A stretch of 44,150 nt of DNA from Thermotogales bacterium (GCA_003561215.1 PWXG01000276.1:1-44150); one strand, 5' to 3'; shown: positions 7,305 through 16,167, counted from the first letter of the stretch. Numbers and translations: made by a program. Notes: generated by a model not told the origin, from the sequence alone.

Positions 7305-8468
7305 TTATTTTGCCAGAATCAGGATTTCCTCAACCTCGTTCTTTCCAAGTTTCACAAAATTCCCGATTCTTCCTTGTTGTGTTGCTTTTGTCGCCATTTC
7401 TTCGATTCGGTCTTCACCTATTTCCGCTTCCCGAAGAGACGTCGGTAATCCGATAGATGAGAAGAACTGTTTGAGAGACTCAATACCTTGATGAGCGTAA
7501 TCCTCCATGTTGAACGGGTCAATCTCGTTTCCCCAGACACGTGAAGAAAACTGTACGAATCTTTCTACGTCATTGTTCACGACGTACTTCATCCACGCGG
7601 GAAACACTATGGCAAGACCTGCTCCATGTGCGATATCGTATATTCCACTGATTTCGTGTTCAATCTGGTGACTGGCCCAGTCTCCTATTCGACCCGTATT
7701 TAGAAGTCCATTATGCGCTATCGTTGAGGCCCACATCAATTCAGCTCTAGCATTGTAATCTCTTGGATTCTTGAAGACCTTCTTGGCGTTGCTGACTGTT
7801 GTTCTCAGAGTAGCTTCACACAGACGATCAGTGAGTTCTACGCCGCGAACCGTCGTGAAGTACCTCTCCATGACATGTGCCATCATATCTGCAACTCCAC
7901 ATGCTGTCTGATACGCAGGCAAGGAGTATGTGAGTTCTGGATTCAGTATCGCAAACTTTGGTCTCATAAGAGGACTATTAAAGGCTCTCTTCAACAACCC
8001 TTCTTCATTTGTGATAACGCTCCCGGCACTTGACTCGCTTCCTGCGGCAGGAATAGTGAGAATTACCCCTATTGGTAACGCGTTCTCGGGCTCAGTAAGA
8101 GTGCAGTAAAAATCCCACACATCTCCGTCATACTGAACGCCTGAGGCTATAGCCTTTGCAGAATCTATAACACTGCCTCCTCCTACAGCCAAAATTGCTT
8201 CAATCTTTCTCTCTCTGCAGAGGTTTATGCCTTCCCTCACAAGAGAAAGCCTCGGATTAGGCATAACCCCACCCAATTCGGAGAAAACAACACCGTGTTC
8301 CTTAAGCGAAGACACAACTGTATCGTAAAGACCGGACCTCTTGATGCTTCCCTGACCGTAATGAAGTAACACTCTCTTTGCCAGCTTCTTTGTCTCCCTA
8401 CCGATCTCTTTCTCTGTTTCTTTGCCGAAAATGATCCTGGTTTCGTTTTGAAACACGAAGTTCAGCAT
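7305..8468 (-). CDS. Iron-containing alcohol dehydrogenase (butanol dehydrogenase type)
   Basis: A cytoplasmic NAD(P)H-dependent alcohol/aldehyde oxidoreductase of the type III family. The dinucleotide motif GGGSVIDSAK (about 96-105) and the metal ligands Asp194, His198, His267 and His281 (ADMMAH, ASHQIEHE, AHGAG) are all present. At 387 residues it is full length and groups by look with BdhA/YqhD-type enzymes. AAAGGAGG stands before ATG 8468. It is 23 nt downstream of the RNase H gene on the same strand, so probably co-transcribed, though no functional link is evident. The operon ends at the bidirectional terminator. The physiological substrate is unknown. Confidence 0.94.
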   Translation of the reverse strand: MLNFVFQNETRIIFGKETEKEIGRETKKLAKRVLLHYGQGSIKRSGLYDTVVSSLKEHGVVFSELGGVMPNPRLSLVREGINLCRERKIEAILAVGGGSVIDSAKAIASGVQYDGDVWDFYCTLTEPENALPIGVILTIPAAGSESSAGSVITNEEGLLKRAFNSPLMRPKFAILNPELTYSLPAYQTACGVADMMAHVMERYFTTVRGVELTDRLCEATLRTTVSNAKKVFKNPRDYNARAELMWASTIAHNGLLNTGRIGDWASHQIEHEISGIYDIAHGAGLAIVFPAWMKYVVNNDVERFVQFSSRVWGNEIDPFNMEDYAHQGIESLKQFFSSIGLPTSLREAEIGEDRIEEMATKATQQGRIGNFVKLGKNEVEEILILAK

Positions 8469-8491
8469 CTTGAACCTCCTTTATAGTTTTG

Positions 8492-9184
8492 TTATTCTCC
8501 TCTTATTGCGTTTCTTGCAAGCAGATCGGCACGTTCATTCCATTTGTTTCCGCTGTGGCTTTTTACCTTTTTCCAGTGTATTCTCAGTCCAGAGTTGTTC
8601 ATGGTACTTGCATATGCTTTTGTGAAACTCTTTCTTGCTTTCCATTCCTTTGTAACCCATTTTCTAATGCCTTCATAATCGTAGAAGATTGTTATTTCCC
8701 TGATACTGTTTTCTATGCACCAGTCTTTCACTTTTGTTGCAGCCATGAGTTCACCACCGACCTGTCGCGATTGTGTAAGTGATTGATCTTTGACAATTCC
8801 CGAGATCTCAGTAACGAGCTTGTTGTCCTTGAGAATAACTACACCATAGCTTACGTTTCCTTTGTAGTATGATCCGTCGACGAAAGCAGAGTATTTTGAG
8901 AATGTGGATGCCTCTTTTTCGGCACTCATGGATTTGTTCCATGCTTTGTGAAGATCTGTTGCGACCTCTCTATGTTTTTTGCGGTCAAAAACAAGCTTGA
9001 ATTCGTCCCGTTTTGGAGAGTAATAAATGTCTAGTTTGCATGGGATATTCCCTCTCATGTTCACAATAATGGACGCCATGTAGTCGCCGTGAAAAGAGAT
9101 CTCTGAAAGTTTGTATCGTAGAGCGAGATTGGATAGGAGATCTTCGATTTTCTCTTTCAGTTTGGTTCGTGTTTTCTCATCCAT
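8492..9184 (-). CDS. Ribonuclease H type I with N-terminal extension domain
   Basis: Degrades the RNA strand of RNA-DNA hybrids. The RNase H fold occupies about residues 97-228, with the complete catalytic set Asp103 (FVDGSYY), Glu145 (GGELMAA), Asp169 (FYDYEG) and Asp220 (NERADLLA), plus the loop His210 in KSHSGNKWNERAD. The first 95 residues form a separate charged domain ending in ATDLHKAWNKS that is not a recognisable RNA-binding RNHBD. GGAGG precedes ATG 9184. It is probably co-transcribed with the downstream alcohol dehydrogenase. The family is certain; whether this is the main cellular RNase H or an accessory one cannot be told. Confidence 0.92.
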   Translation of the reverse strand: MDEKTRTKLKEKIEDLLSNLALRYKLSEISFHGDYMASIIVNMRGNIPCKLDIYYSPKRDEFKLVFDRKKHREVATDLHKAWNKSMSAEKEASTFSKYSAFVDGSYYKGNVSYGVVILKDNKLVTEISGIVKDQSLTQSRQVGGELMAATKVKDWCIENSIREITIFYDYEGIRKWVTKEWKARKSFTKAYASTMNNSGLRIHWKKVKSHSGNKWNERADLLARNAIRGE

Positions 9185-9882
9185 TTTGGAAGATACCTCC
9201 CTGTAATACGGAGAAAGCGTTTAACTTGATGTATCTGGTCTAATTGTACATGACATTCTTTGTCTAATTGGTATTGGAGAAAGAGTAACTGTATTCGTGC
9301 AAGCGTTTATGGAAAACATCCCTTGATATTCGCAAAGAGGCTGCTGTTAGTGTGTAGAGGGTTATGGATGATGGATAAGTGCTGAATCTTTGGGGTTGTC
9401 TCTTGTTTGAATTCTAGCAGGACTTATGATCTCCCTTTATCATTGTCTTTCTATAGTTCTTTCTAAAATAATTACTAAAGTATGTTCATAATCATGTTCA
9501 CATGTGTTGTGATGCTTTTCTATATTGACATATCTACTATTTCAAATCCTTGTAGATTTTGAACACGGGACGTTCATAATGGTTACGCGTCTTTCTTGAA
9601 GGGAGTCTGAAGATGTAGATAACCATGTTGCCAGAATTGATTCTATGAAAGCTGTTGGCCTAGAGTAGATGAAAGAAGCCTGAATATACATCTTCTCGAA
9701 GTAGAAAGAATGGTCTTATGATTGACAGGCCCTCTCTCCTTTCTGCGCTTATCACAATCGACGTCCGTTGTGCTCTCTGGAAGAAGGAAAGGAATCTTTG
9801 TTTTTTTGAACACTTCATCGTTCAAGAAGTAGATATCTGCATAATCCTCAATTAATGCACATCGGACTCATTGGAGGTAGTA
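9185..9882. other. About 700 bp without a convincing gene
   Basis: AT-richer than its surroundings and interrupted by stops in all frames. A minus-strand open stretch at 9643-9825 (upstream residues LIEDYADIYFLNDEVF in the same frame) and a neighbouring frame encoding about 47 residues look like decayed coding sequence but match nothing I recognise. The short direct repeat GTTCATAAT occurs at 9484-9492 and 9572-9580. No tRNA, riboswitch or insertion-sequence ends were seen. Confidence 0.4.
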
Positions 9883-9888
9883 TATAAT
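9883..9888 (+). promoter_or_regulatory. -10 element (TATAAT) for the DUF401 gene
   Basis: A perfect TATAAT, with no good -35 at 16-18 nt. It would start transcription near 9895 and so favours translation from ATG 9931 over GTG 9901. Confidence 0.4.
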
Positions 9889-9930
9889 CAGGGATGATTC
9901 GTGAACCTCACTTTTTCTTGGGGGAAACAA

Positions 9931-11106
9931 ATGTACACACTCGCAGTAGCAGGAGCGCTCGCAGTTCTAGTCGTTGTTCTCAGGTTGACAAAAGAAATAA
10001 CGCTGTCTCTCATAGTCTCGGTTGCAGCACTTGGACTATTTTCCGGAATGCCGATTTCTGCTTATGCAGAAGCTCTTTTGGTACAGGCTCAAGACTGGTC
10101 CTTTTGGCGCATCATGATAACTATCTCGGCAATCTATCTGCTGGGAGATACGATGAGCAAGAGCGGTGACTCCCGAAATTTCGTGGAAGCCATAAGAAAG
10201 CTTTTCCCCACACCAAGGGTATCGATCGCGCTACTGCCCGCACTGATAGGATTGCTTCCCATGCCAGGAGGGGCGATGTTTTCTGCTCCAATGGTGAAGA
10301 GTGTTTCGCAGTCTGACGAAACGATAAAGCCTGAGGACGCTGTATCGATAAACTACTGGTTCAGGCATGCGATGGAGTTCTTCTGGCCGCTCTACCCCGC
10401 GATAATCATCGTCGCAGGCATGGCTGACGTGGAGTTGACAAGGATTGTAGCGCTGATGCTTCCGGTTGGTCTGATAGCTGTATTCAGTGCATATATCCTC
10501 ATGATTCGTTCAGTGCCGAGAATAAGATTCTCAGGAACCATCTTCAAGGAACTTATGATTAGCGGGTGGCCCCTGTTTCTCACAATTGTTTTTGTGATGG
10601 CCGGCTTTCCAGGATGGATCGTAGTCTCTGTGATTTCTGCGTTTTACGTGGCTACAAAGCAAAAGAGATTCGAGATACTGAAAAAATGCCTGAAATTCAG
10701 GATGCTTATGCTGCTTACCGCAGTATTCTTCTTCAAAGCCTTTGTCGAAGAAGCGGAGATTGCTGCCGGAATGAGTTCAGAACTACTGCTGTGGTCCATT
10801 CCTCCCGTGCTGGTCATCGTGCTTTTGCCAGCACTCATGGGGTTCATGACAGGCATCACTCAAGCTGCTGTCGGACTCAGTTTTCCGTTAATCATGAGCT
10901 TTCAGAACGGGCTCACCCCGCTATCGATAGCGATCCTCGGTTATACGTTCGCGATAACAGGGGTCTACACCTCCCCGGTTCATCTGTGTGTTGCCCTTAC
11001 CACACAGTACTTCGAAGTTTCTTATTCCCGATTCCTGAAAAAGATAGCTGTTCCTCTTCTTATGTCTGTTGCAACAGGAGTCTTAATCTTCGTTATACTA
11101 AAATAA
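9931..11106 (+). CDS. DUF401 family membrane protein (putative permease)
   Basis: A polytopic protein of about 391 residues, with ten or so hydrophobic spans from the N-terminus to the last residues. The family signature is visible: LLPMPGGAMFSAPMV followed by YWFRHAMEFFWPLYP, and a second-half PALMGFMTGITQAAVG with the same loop character. This two-halves arrangement resembles the ion/organic-acid permease fold of GntP/DctM-like transporters. The substrate is unknown. ATG 9931 has GGGGG 6-7 nt upstream and is preferred; GTG 9901 in frame adds ten residues without a ribosome site. Downstream genes follow closely on the same strand. Confidence 0.85.
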   Translation: MYTLAVAGALAVLVVVLRLTKEITLSLIVSVAALGLFSGMPISAYAEALLVQAQDWSFWRIMITISAIYLLGDTMSKSGDSRNFVEAIRKLFPTPRVSIALLPALIGLLPMPGGAMFSAPMVKSVSQSDETIKPEDAVSINYWFRHAMEFFWPLYPAIIIVAGMADVELTRIVALMLPVGLIAVFSAYILMIRSVPRIRFSGTIFKELMISGWPLFLTIVFVMAGFPGWIVVSVISAFYVATKQKRFEILKKCLKFRMLMLLTAVFFFKAFVEEAEIAAGMSSELLLWSIPPVLVIVLLPALMGFMTGITQAAVGLSFPLIMSFQNGLTPLSIAILGYTFAITGVYTSPVHLCVALTTQYFEVSYSRFLKKIAVPLLMSVATGVLIFVILK

Positions 11107-11152
11107 GAAGTCAACCGGGAAGAGCAATATCTCAGAACGGCGAACAGGGGAG

Positions 11153-11395
11153 GTGAAACGGAGGTTTCAGGAGCTTTCAGTAAAGCTTTCCGAGGTTACG
11201 AAAGTGCCGGAGATTCCTGCAGCAAATTCTGATTATCTTCTTCTACCGTCGCCCAACACAGAGGCATCCGCACAAGTGACGGAAAAGCCAATTTTTGAAC
11301 TGTCAGATCTTGAAGAGTGTGAGATGATTGAAGATGTGGGAGAAGACCTCGTGCTTTTCAATGATATATGGAACGAAATCCGTTTCGGCTTGTAG
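11153..11395 (+). CDS. Small acidic protein of unknown function
   Basis: An 80-residue frame between the DUF401 and WD40 genes (46 and 24 nt gaps). The N-terminus is basic (KRRFQEL) and the C-terminal half strongly acidic (ELSDLEECEMIEDVGEDLV), ending in an aromatic NDIWNEIRFGL tail. GTG 11153 has GGGGAG almost touching it, an unfavourable spacing, so the start is uncertain. No signal peptide, membrane span or known motif. Codon use resembles its neighbours. It could be a spurious frame in a transcribed spacer. Confidence 0.4.
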   Translation: MKRRFQELSVKLSEVTKVPEIPAANSDYLLLPSPNTEASAQVTEKPIFELSDLEECEMIEDVGEDLVLFNDIWNEIRFGL

Positions 11396-11419
11396 CAGTA
11401 ATACTCGAAGTTCGCATTA

Positions 11420-12727
11420 ATGACTATTTGGCAAGACAAAGGGTGTGATCATACGCGAGCCAGGATCATATTACTGTGGTTTTTGGCGGCGATGACGATG
11501 CTTTTCGCTGTGGAATTCTCGTCACCGGAGTACGTTACAGACTGGGTTACCGACATTGAGATATCTTCCGACAGCAGATATCTCTTCTCTGTGTCGAGAG
11601 ACAGGACAATCAAGGTCTGGGACTTAGATTCTGGAGTCCTTCTGTCGGCCACGGAAGCTCATGATAACTGGGTCCTTTCAATGAGTCATTGTGCAGAGAC
11701 CGGGTTGTTGGTAACGGGATCCGCTGACAAGAGCGCCAAAGTCTGGAGATGGATTCCGGAAAAGAGTTCTCTGGAGCATGTGAGCACACTTATTGGTCAT
11801 GAAGACTGGGTTAGCGCTGTTGCCTTTACGTCTGACGGCAAGCGGGTAGTGTCCGGCTCGGATGACAGGACGGTAAGAATCTGGTATACCGAAACCGGCG
11901 AGAGTATAAAGAGCTTGCTTGGGCACGTGGACTGGGTGAACACTGTCTTCGTGACCGAAGACGACCATTACATAGTTTCCGGAGCTGCGGATGGCAGCGT
12001 AAAGATCTGGAACATGATGACAGGAGCGCTTCTCAGAACACTTCGCGGGCACAACGCAAGTGTCGAAGCCGTAACTGTAGTCTCTGATCCGAGACGTGTA
12101 GTGTCTGCTTCTACAGACAGATATATGAAGATCTGGGACTTCGATACGGGTGCTGCCTTGAGAAATCTTACTGGACATGAAAGTGGAGTTCTGGCAATCA
12201 CCTCATCGCCTGACGAAGATATGGTAATCTCTGCCGAAGCACGGGGGTTCATAAGGTTTTGGAGCATTGATCGGGCCGGGATTCCAAAGACCATCAGGGC
12301 TTTCGGTGACAGAGGCCATTCAGACTGGATCCTTTCGGTCAAGATGACAACCAACGGCCGCTACTTGATTACTTCATCTGCGGACGGCACCATAAGGATC
12401 TGGGAAGTAGAGGGACAGCAGGAGCCGGTTGCTGTTCTTTTGGGCTGGCCTGACGGCCACTATCTCTCGTACAGGTTTGATGTTGGTTGGGTTGTCAGTG
12501 AGATCGGCAGGGAAAGAGTGTCTGCGATTAATGGTAGAAGCCTCCTGGACCTTGGAGAACCGCTTGAAAGCCTTGGAATCCTCGAGGACCGCATTGAAGA
12601 CAACAGGAGACGGCTGCTCATCGTGATATATCTTGCCGGGATTCTTGCTGTAGTGGTGGCAATTGCTGTTGCTTTCTTGCGGCGGCTAGTATCGAGAAGA
12701 AAGACCCGGGAGGATTTCAGAAGGTAG
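11420..12727 (+). CDS. Exported WD40-repeat protein with C-terminal membrane anchor
   Basis: A 435-residue protein with an N-terminal hydrophobic signal or anchor (about 16-31), six to seven WD40 units over about 35-340, and a hydrophobic span near 394-417 followed by a basic tail (RRLVSRRKTREDFRR). Repeat endings are clear: TIKVWDL, SAKVWRW, TVRIWYT, SVKIWNM, YMKIWDF, FIRFWSI and TIRIWEV; GH dipeptides precede several. The repeats would form one seven-bladed propeller held outside the cytoplasm, most likely a scaffold or binding surface. No enzymatic domain is fused. No good ribosome site precedes ATG 11420, so the exact start is uncertain. It ends 7 nt from the stop of a convergent gene. 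Confidence 0.88.
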   Translation: MTIWQDKGCDHTRARIILLWFLAAMTMLFAVEFSSPEYVTDWVTDIEISSDSRYLFSVSRDRTIKVWDLDSGVLLSATEAHDNWVLSMSHCAETGLLVTGSADKSAKVWRWIPEKSSLEHVSTLIGHEDWVSAVAFTSDGKRVVSGSDDRTVRIWYTETGESIKSLLGHVDWVNTVFVTEDDHYIVSGAADGSVKIWNMMTGALLRTLRGHNASVEAVTVVSDPRRVVSASTDRYMKIWDFDTGAALRNLTGHESGVLAITSSPDEDMVISAEARGFIRFWSIDRAGIPKTIRAFGDRGHSDWILSVKMTTNGRYLITSSADGTIRIWEVEGQQEPVAVLLGWPDGHYLSYRFDVGWVVSEIGRERVSAINGRSLLDLGEPLESLGILEDRIEDNRRRLLIVIYLAGILAVVVAIAVAFLRRLVSRRKTREDFRR

Positions 12728-12734
12728 CGGTGAA

Positions 12735-12953
12735 TCAGGACTTGACATTATTGGCCCAGTCTCGTAAGACTTTCGCTTTTTTATCATACTCAGCACTTTT
12801 TGAGGGCTTCTTCTTCTTTGCCTCTTCAAAAGCATTCAGCGCATAGGCTGTGACTCTCTTTACAACCTGCTCACGTCGAAAGAGGTACTTCGAGATCCAC
12901 CTTATGAAAATGGCGTAGATAAATAAAACGACAATCACGTAGACGATCTGCAT
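12735..12953 (-). CDS. Small single-span membrane protein
   Basis: 72 residues: a hydrophobic N-terminal span (IVYVIVVLFIYAIFIRW) followed by a basic amphipathic helix rich in Lys, Arg and Ala (EEAKKKKPSKSAEYDKKAK). ATG 12953 has GGAG about 8 nt upstream; the in-frame TTG two codons earlier is less likely. It lies 38 nt downstream of the CPBP protease gene on the same strand, so co-transcription is likely. The layout suggests a membrane-tethered accessory peptide. No family recognised. Confidence 0.65.
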   Translation of the reverse strand: MQIVYVIVVLFIYAIFIRWISKYLFRREQVVKRVTAYALNAFEEAKKKKPSKSAEYDKKAKVLRDWANNVKS

Positions 12954-12991
12954 ACGCAATCATCTCCGGTCAAATTATACCACCGAAGATG

Positions 12992-13687
12992 TCAGACTTT
13001 CCTGCGAGAACGCTTCTTTCTGTATATGAGAACACTCATGTTCAGTCCATCAATCAGGTTGTGGATGATGATACTGTAAAGCAAGCTGCCTGAAAGTTGG
13101 AAGGAAAACCCAAGGAGGAGTGACACGAGAAAGCGCATGGGTATCTGGCCGATAAATTGACCTCTCGATTCAAGGCCCATAAACATGTTTCCTATGTGCA
13201 TAAACACAAATACCACGCTTGAGAGTATTACGGAATAGTTTATCATCAGAAACGAGCCTGTCAGGAACACATCAAGACTACTCTGCAGAAACCCCCTGAA
13301 AAGCAATTCCTCTACAACACCTACGATCAGCCAGGAATAAAGCAGCTGATACCTGATCCCGACTGTACTGCCATAACGAACCTTCCTTATCGATTCTTTT
13401 GACGCGAAGAAAATGCTGATGGCGGTGAAAACAGCAACTGGAAATCCTGCCAGAAGAACGGTCTTTAGACCGATTGAATAGTTGCCCAAAGAAAAACCTG
13501 CTTCAACAAAAGTAACAGGTGAAATTGTGATAATCAGGATTCCGGCCATGATACTGAAAGGAGCAGATGCAACGAGCTTCTTGAAACCATACAGTCTGCG
13601 AAACCTGTCAAGGAAGTCGTTAACAAGCCTCATGGACATGAAATATAGCAAGAATAAGGCGATTGTCAGGACAATATCGTTGAGCAC
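12992..13687 (-). CDS. CPBP family intramembrane metalloprotease
   Basis: A 231-residue multi-span membrane protein of the CAAX-protease/Abi family. The three catalytic motifs are present in order: EELLFRG with Glu126, Glu127 and Arg131; the His of FVFMHIGN (about 164); and IIHNLIDG near 208-215, giving the last His and Asn. In bacteria these proteases process membrane proteins or peptides. The start is GTG 13687 with GGAGG 5 nt upstream. A small membrane protein gene follows at 38 nt. No bacteriocin gene is nearby, so the target is unknown. Confidence 0.9.
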   Translation of the reverse strand: MLNDIVLTIALFLLYFMSMRLVNDFLDRFRRLYGFKKLVASAPFSIMAGILIITISPVTFVEAGFSLGNYSIGLKTVLLAGFPVAVFTAISIFFASKESIRKVRYGSTVGIRYQLLYSWLIVGVVEELLFRGFLQSSLDVFLTGSFLMINYSVILSSVVFVFMHIGNMFMGLESRGQFIGQIPMRFLVSLLLGFSFQLSGSLLYSIIIHNLIDGLNMSVLIYRKKRSRRKV

Positions 13688-13800
13688 TCAATCCTCCGCT
13701 TTTTTCTTCGGCAAGAAGAACGACAGTGTGTTTATATTAGAGTTGATATCAGAATAAAATCGTTCACTCAATTATACCCGAGTAAGAGAGGAGAGCGGGA

Positions 13801-14805
13801 ATGAGTATTCACGAGCAACACAACGGACCGCTCAACGACGAGAAGTTCTTTCAGGGGGCACTCAAATACCTGGTAACCGGTAACAAGTGCAGACTGCTTG
13901 ATGGAAGGCGCACGCCGGGGACAATCGAGACGGTTTGTTATGAAAGCGCAATGTTTCGTTTTAGAATAGACGCTTTCGAGGACAAAGGTAAGTGCTGGGA
14001 ACTACCTGCTGAGGACGTAGTCAGGTTTCAGTTCTATCCTGGCTCAGAAGAACTGCCCCACAAATATATCCATATTCTTAGAGAGAGAATCATCGAGTTT
14101 CAGAAATCACTTGACATGAGTGTTGATCATTCTGAAAAGAGTCTTACGACCGACAAGCTTCGCCTACTCGTCGAAGAGGCGAAATCATGGCTGAGAAGTA
14201 GCTCTGCATTATTCTCGGATCGGGGCAGAATCTCAAGCATTGCCCGTAGCAAAAACCTTTTGGCAGAAGACCTCGTCAAGTATATGGCAGAAAAGGGTCT
14301 TCTGGAACTCGAGCAAAGAACAGCCAGGGCTATTGTACTCAACCCCTATTCCGGGGAGTGGATCAAGGGAATGAGAATTGTGATGGCGGTGCTCAGTATT
14401 TTGCCATACAGGGGAATGGTGCCCAGGACTTGCGATATCTTTGATGGTATTGGTCGGAAGGAGCTTCGCGAGGAGTATATCCTCAATCGATTGGCTTTTG
14501 TCAGGGCAGCCTTCGCGCTCTCTGATATCAAAGAAGTCGTGCTATACAGGGGGATGTCTACAGAATCTCAATGGCGCGGCAGGAAAGAAGGGAGTCTCAC
14601 GTCATGGACGTTCAAACGAAAAGTAGCTGAAGCCTTTACAGACATGAGGAAGAACAGTAGGTTCATCAACTCTTATCTTATTAAGCGGACTTTTCCGGTT
14701 GAAAAACTCTTCATCACTTTCGTCGAGACTGCTGAAATGAACGAGCAGTACCTGGAAGCTGAAGCGCTTGTCTTGACAGACAATCAGGACAACATCCTAT
14801 GGTAG
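13801..14805 (+). CDS. ADP-ribosyltransferase-like protein (R-S-E motif) with N-terminal beta domain
   Basis: 334 residues. The C-terminal third carries the ordered landmarks of R-S-E mono-ADP-ribosyltransferases: Arg250 in VVLYRGM, a Ser/Thr cluster in GSLTSWTFKRKVAEAF (Ser265-Thr270, with the A..F that normally follows), and Glu319-x-Glu321 in QYLEAEALVL. These residues bind NAD and carry the catalytic glutamate in arginine-modifying toxins and exoenzymes. The N-terminal about 80 residues look like a small beta domain (CRLLDGRRTPGTIETV, FRFRIDAFEDKG, VVRFQFYP); the middle is helical (LVEEAKSWL). There is no signal peptide. GAGAGGAGAG precedes ATG 13801. A hydrolase or antitoxin neighbour is lacking; the next gene is an aldo-keto reductase 31 nt away. 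The assignment rests on motif spacing, not on overall similarity. Confidence 0.6.
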   Translation: MSIHEQHNGPLNDEKFFQGALKYLVTGNKCRLLDGRRTPGTIETVCYESAMFRFRIDAFEDKGKCWELPAEDVVRFQFYPGSEELPHKYIHILRERIIEFQKSLDMSVDHSEKSLTTDKLRLLVEEAKSWLRSSSALFSDRGRISSIARSKNLLAEDLVKYMAEKGLLELEQRTARAIVLNPYSGEWIKGMRIVMAVLSILPYRGMVPRTCDIFDGIGRKELREEYILNRLAFVRAAFALSDIKEVVLYRGMSTESQWRGRKEGSLTSWTFKRKVAEAFTDMRKNSRFINSYLIKRTFPVEKLFITFVETAEMNEQYLEAEALVLTDNQDNILW

Positions 14806-14836
14806 CCTTTGAAGAAAGGAGGCGAGGTATTTCCAC

Positions 14837-16006
14837 ATGAAAGAAGCCACACCGTTAGTATCGAGAGTAGGCATCGGCTGCTATTCGTTGAGCGGAGCCT
14901 ACGGGAAGAAGGATACAGGCGAATTCAGGAAAATGCTGGAGGGAGCAGTGGAAGAGGGAGTTACTTTCTTTGATACTGCAGAGACTTATGGAGATGAGGC
15001 AGAAAGGATCCTGGGGCAAACACTGAAGCGCGTGAGAAACAGAGTCTGGATATCTACAAAAGCAGGCGTTAAGGGAAAAGACAAACCCGATCTGTCGCGA
15101 AATGCTGTAAACGAGTCCTGCGAAAACAGTCTCAGAAGTCTCGCAACAGACTACATCGATCTCTATCTGGTGCATTTTGACGATCCTCGCACATCTGTCG
15201 AAGAGACGGTAGGGGCGTTGAAGGATCTGGTGAAGGAAGGGAAGATAAGATACTACGGCGTAAGCCATCTCCCGATAAGAAGAATCGAGGAGTACTGCAG
15301 AGTAGGTAACATTTTCTCTATCATGGGAGAGTTCAGCGCAGTTTCGCCACAGGCAAGGGAGAACATCTTCCCGCTCTGTCAAGAAAATGACCTGGGAATG
15401 ATTGCTTTCAGTGTAACCGGTAGAGGAATTCTCACCGGAAGATTTGACGAAGAAAGGACCTTTGAAGCTGGTGATATCAGAAAGCTCGATCCGCTATTCC
15501 AGAGGGACCGAATGAAGTTTGCACTAGCGATTTCCGCAAAGCTGAAGGAATTGTCTCAGGAACTGGGTATCACAAGGGCTCAACTTGCTATCTCGTGGGT
15601 CCTCTCTCACCCTGAAGTATGGGTAGCACTTACAGGACCATCGACGGTTTCCCACATGCTGGAGAACTCTCAGGCTGCAGATAAGAGTCTTTCCAGAGAC
15701 GTGATCGATGAGATCAACGAAGCAATCAGGAAGGAACTCACTACCCTAAGACAAAGGCAAAAAGAATCGCTGAAAGACTTGCTCGAAACGGAGCTGTCGT
15801 CAGATTCATCACAGGCGTTGTCCGATATGCTCTATGCTGTCGAGACCGCAGTCGAAGCAGGCCAGATAACGGAAGACCAGGTTATGGAAAAAATGATGGC
15901 GATCTTCTCGATGCGCGACAGAAACTCAGGCGAATTCCGGGAAAGACTTGAATCGCTCAAGAAGATGCTATTGGAGCAGTTCGATATTGAGAAACCGAAG
16001 TCTTAG
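14837..16006 (+). CDS. Aldo/keto reductase with C-terminal helical extension
   Basis: An NADPH-dependent carbonyl reductase of the AKR barrel fold. The catalytic set is complete: Asp46 (FFDTAETYG), Tyr51, Lys75 (ISTKAG) and His113 (YLVHFDDP). Barrel and cofactor segments continue through YYGVSH, GRGILTG and the GPSTVSHMLEN motif to about residue 290. The last 90 or so residues are an unusual charged helical tail (LRQRQKESLKDLLE, ITEDQVMEKMM, EFRERLESLKKMLL). AAGGAGGCGAGG precedes ATG 14837. It lies 31 nt after the ADP-ribosyltransferase-like gene, so the two are likely co-transcribed. The substrate is unknown. Confidence 0.93.
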   Translation: MKEATPLVSRVGIGCYSLSGAYGKKDTGEFRKMLEGAVEEGVTFFDTAETYGDEAERILGQTLKRVRNRVWISTKAGVKGKDKPDLSRNAVNESCENSLRSLATDYIDLYLVHFDDPRTSVEETVGALKDLVKEGKIRYYGVSHLPIRRIEEYCRVGNIFSIMGEFSAVSPQARENIFPLCQENDLGMIAFSVTGRGILTGRFDEERTFEAGDIRKLDPLFQRDRMKFALAISAKLKELSQELGITRAQLAISWVLSHPEVWVALTGPSTVSHMLENSQAADKSLSRDVIDEINEAIRKELTTLRQRQKESLKDLLETELSSDSSQALSDMLYAVETAVEAGQITEDQVMEKMMAIFSMRDRNSGEFRERLESLKKMLLEQFDIEKPKS

Positions 16007-16167
16007 AATCAGGTATGAGAAAGGACAAATGCAAACACTGATTTCTTCAGGAGTCCGCCAGACCTGCGAGAACTGCTTTGGATCTGCAATCGGAGCCTGG
16101 ACTAGAAATCATTTCACATGAAAATGCAAAACGTTACACAATCTACAAGAGGCACTTGCAGAAAAAA

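Noticed and set aside
9643-9825. 60-residue minus-strand ORF as a gene
   Set aside because: It needs a TTG start without a ribosome site and shows no family motif; kept only as a possible remnant in the sparse tract.
9185-9882. CRISPR array or tRNA in the gene-poor tract
   Set aside because: No regularly spaced repeats of 25-40 nt and no cloverleaf-like sequence were found.
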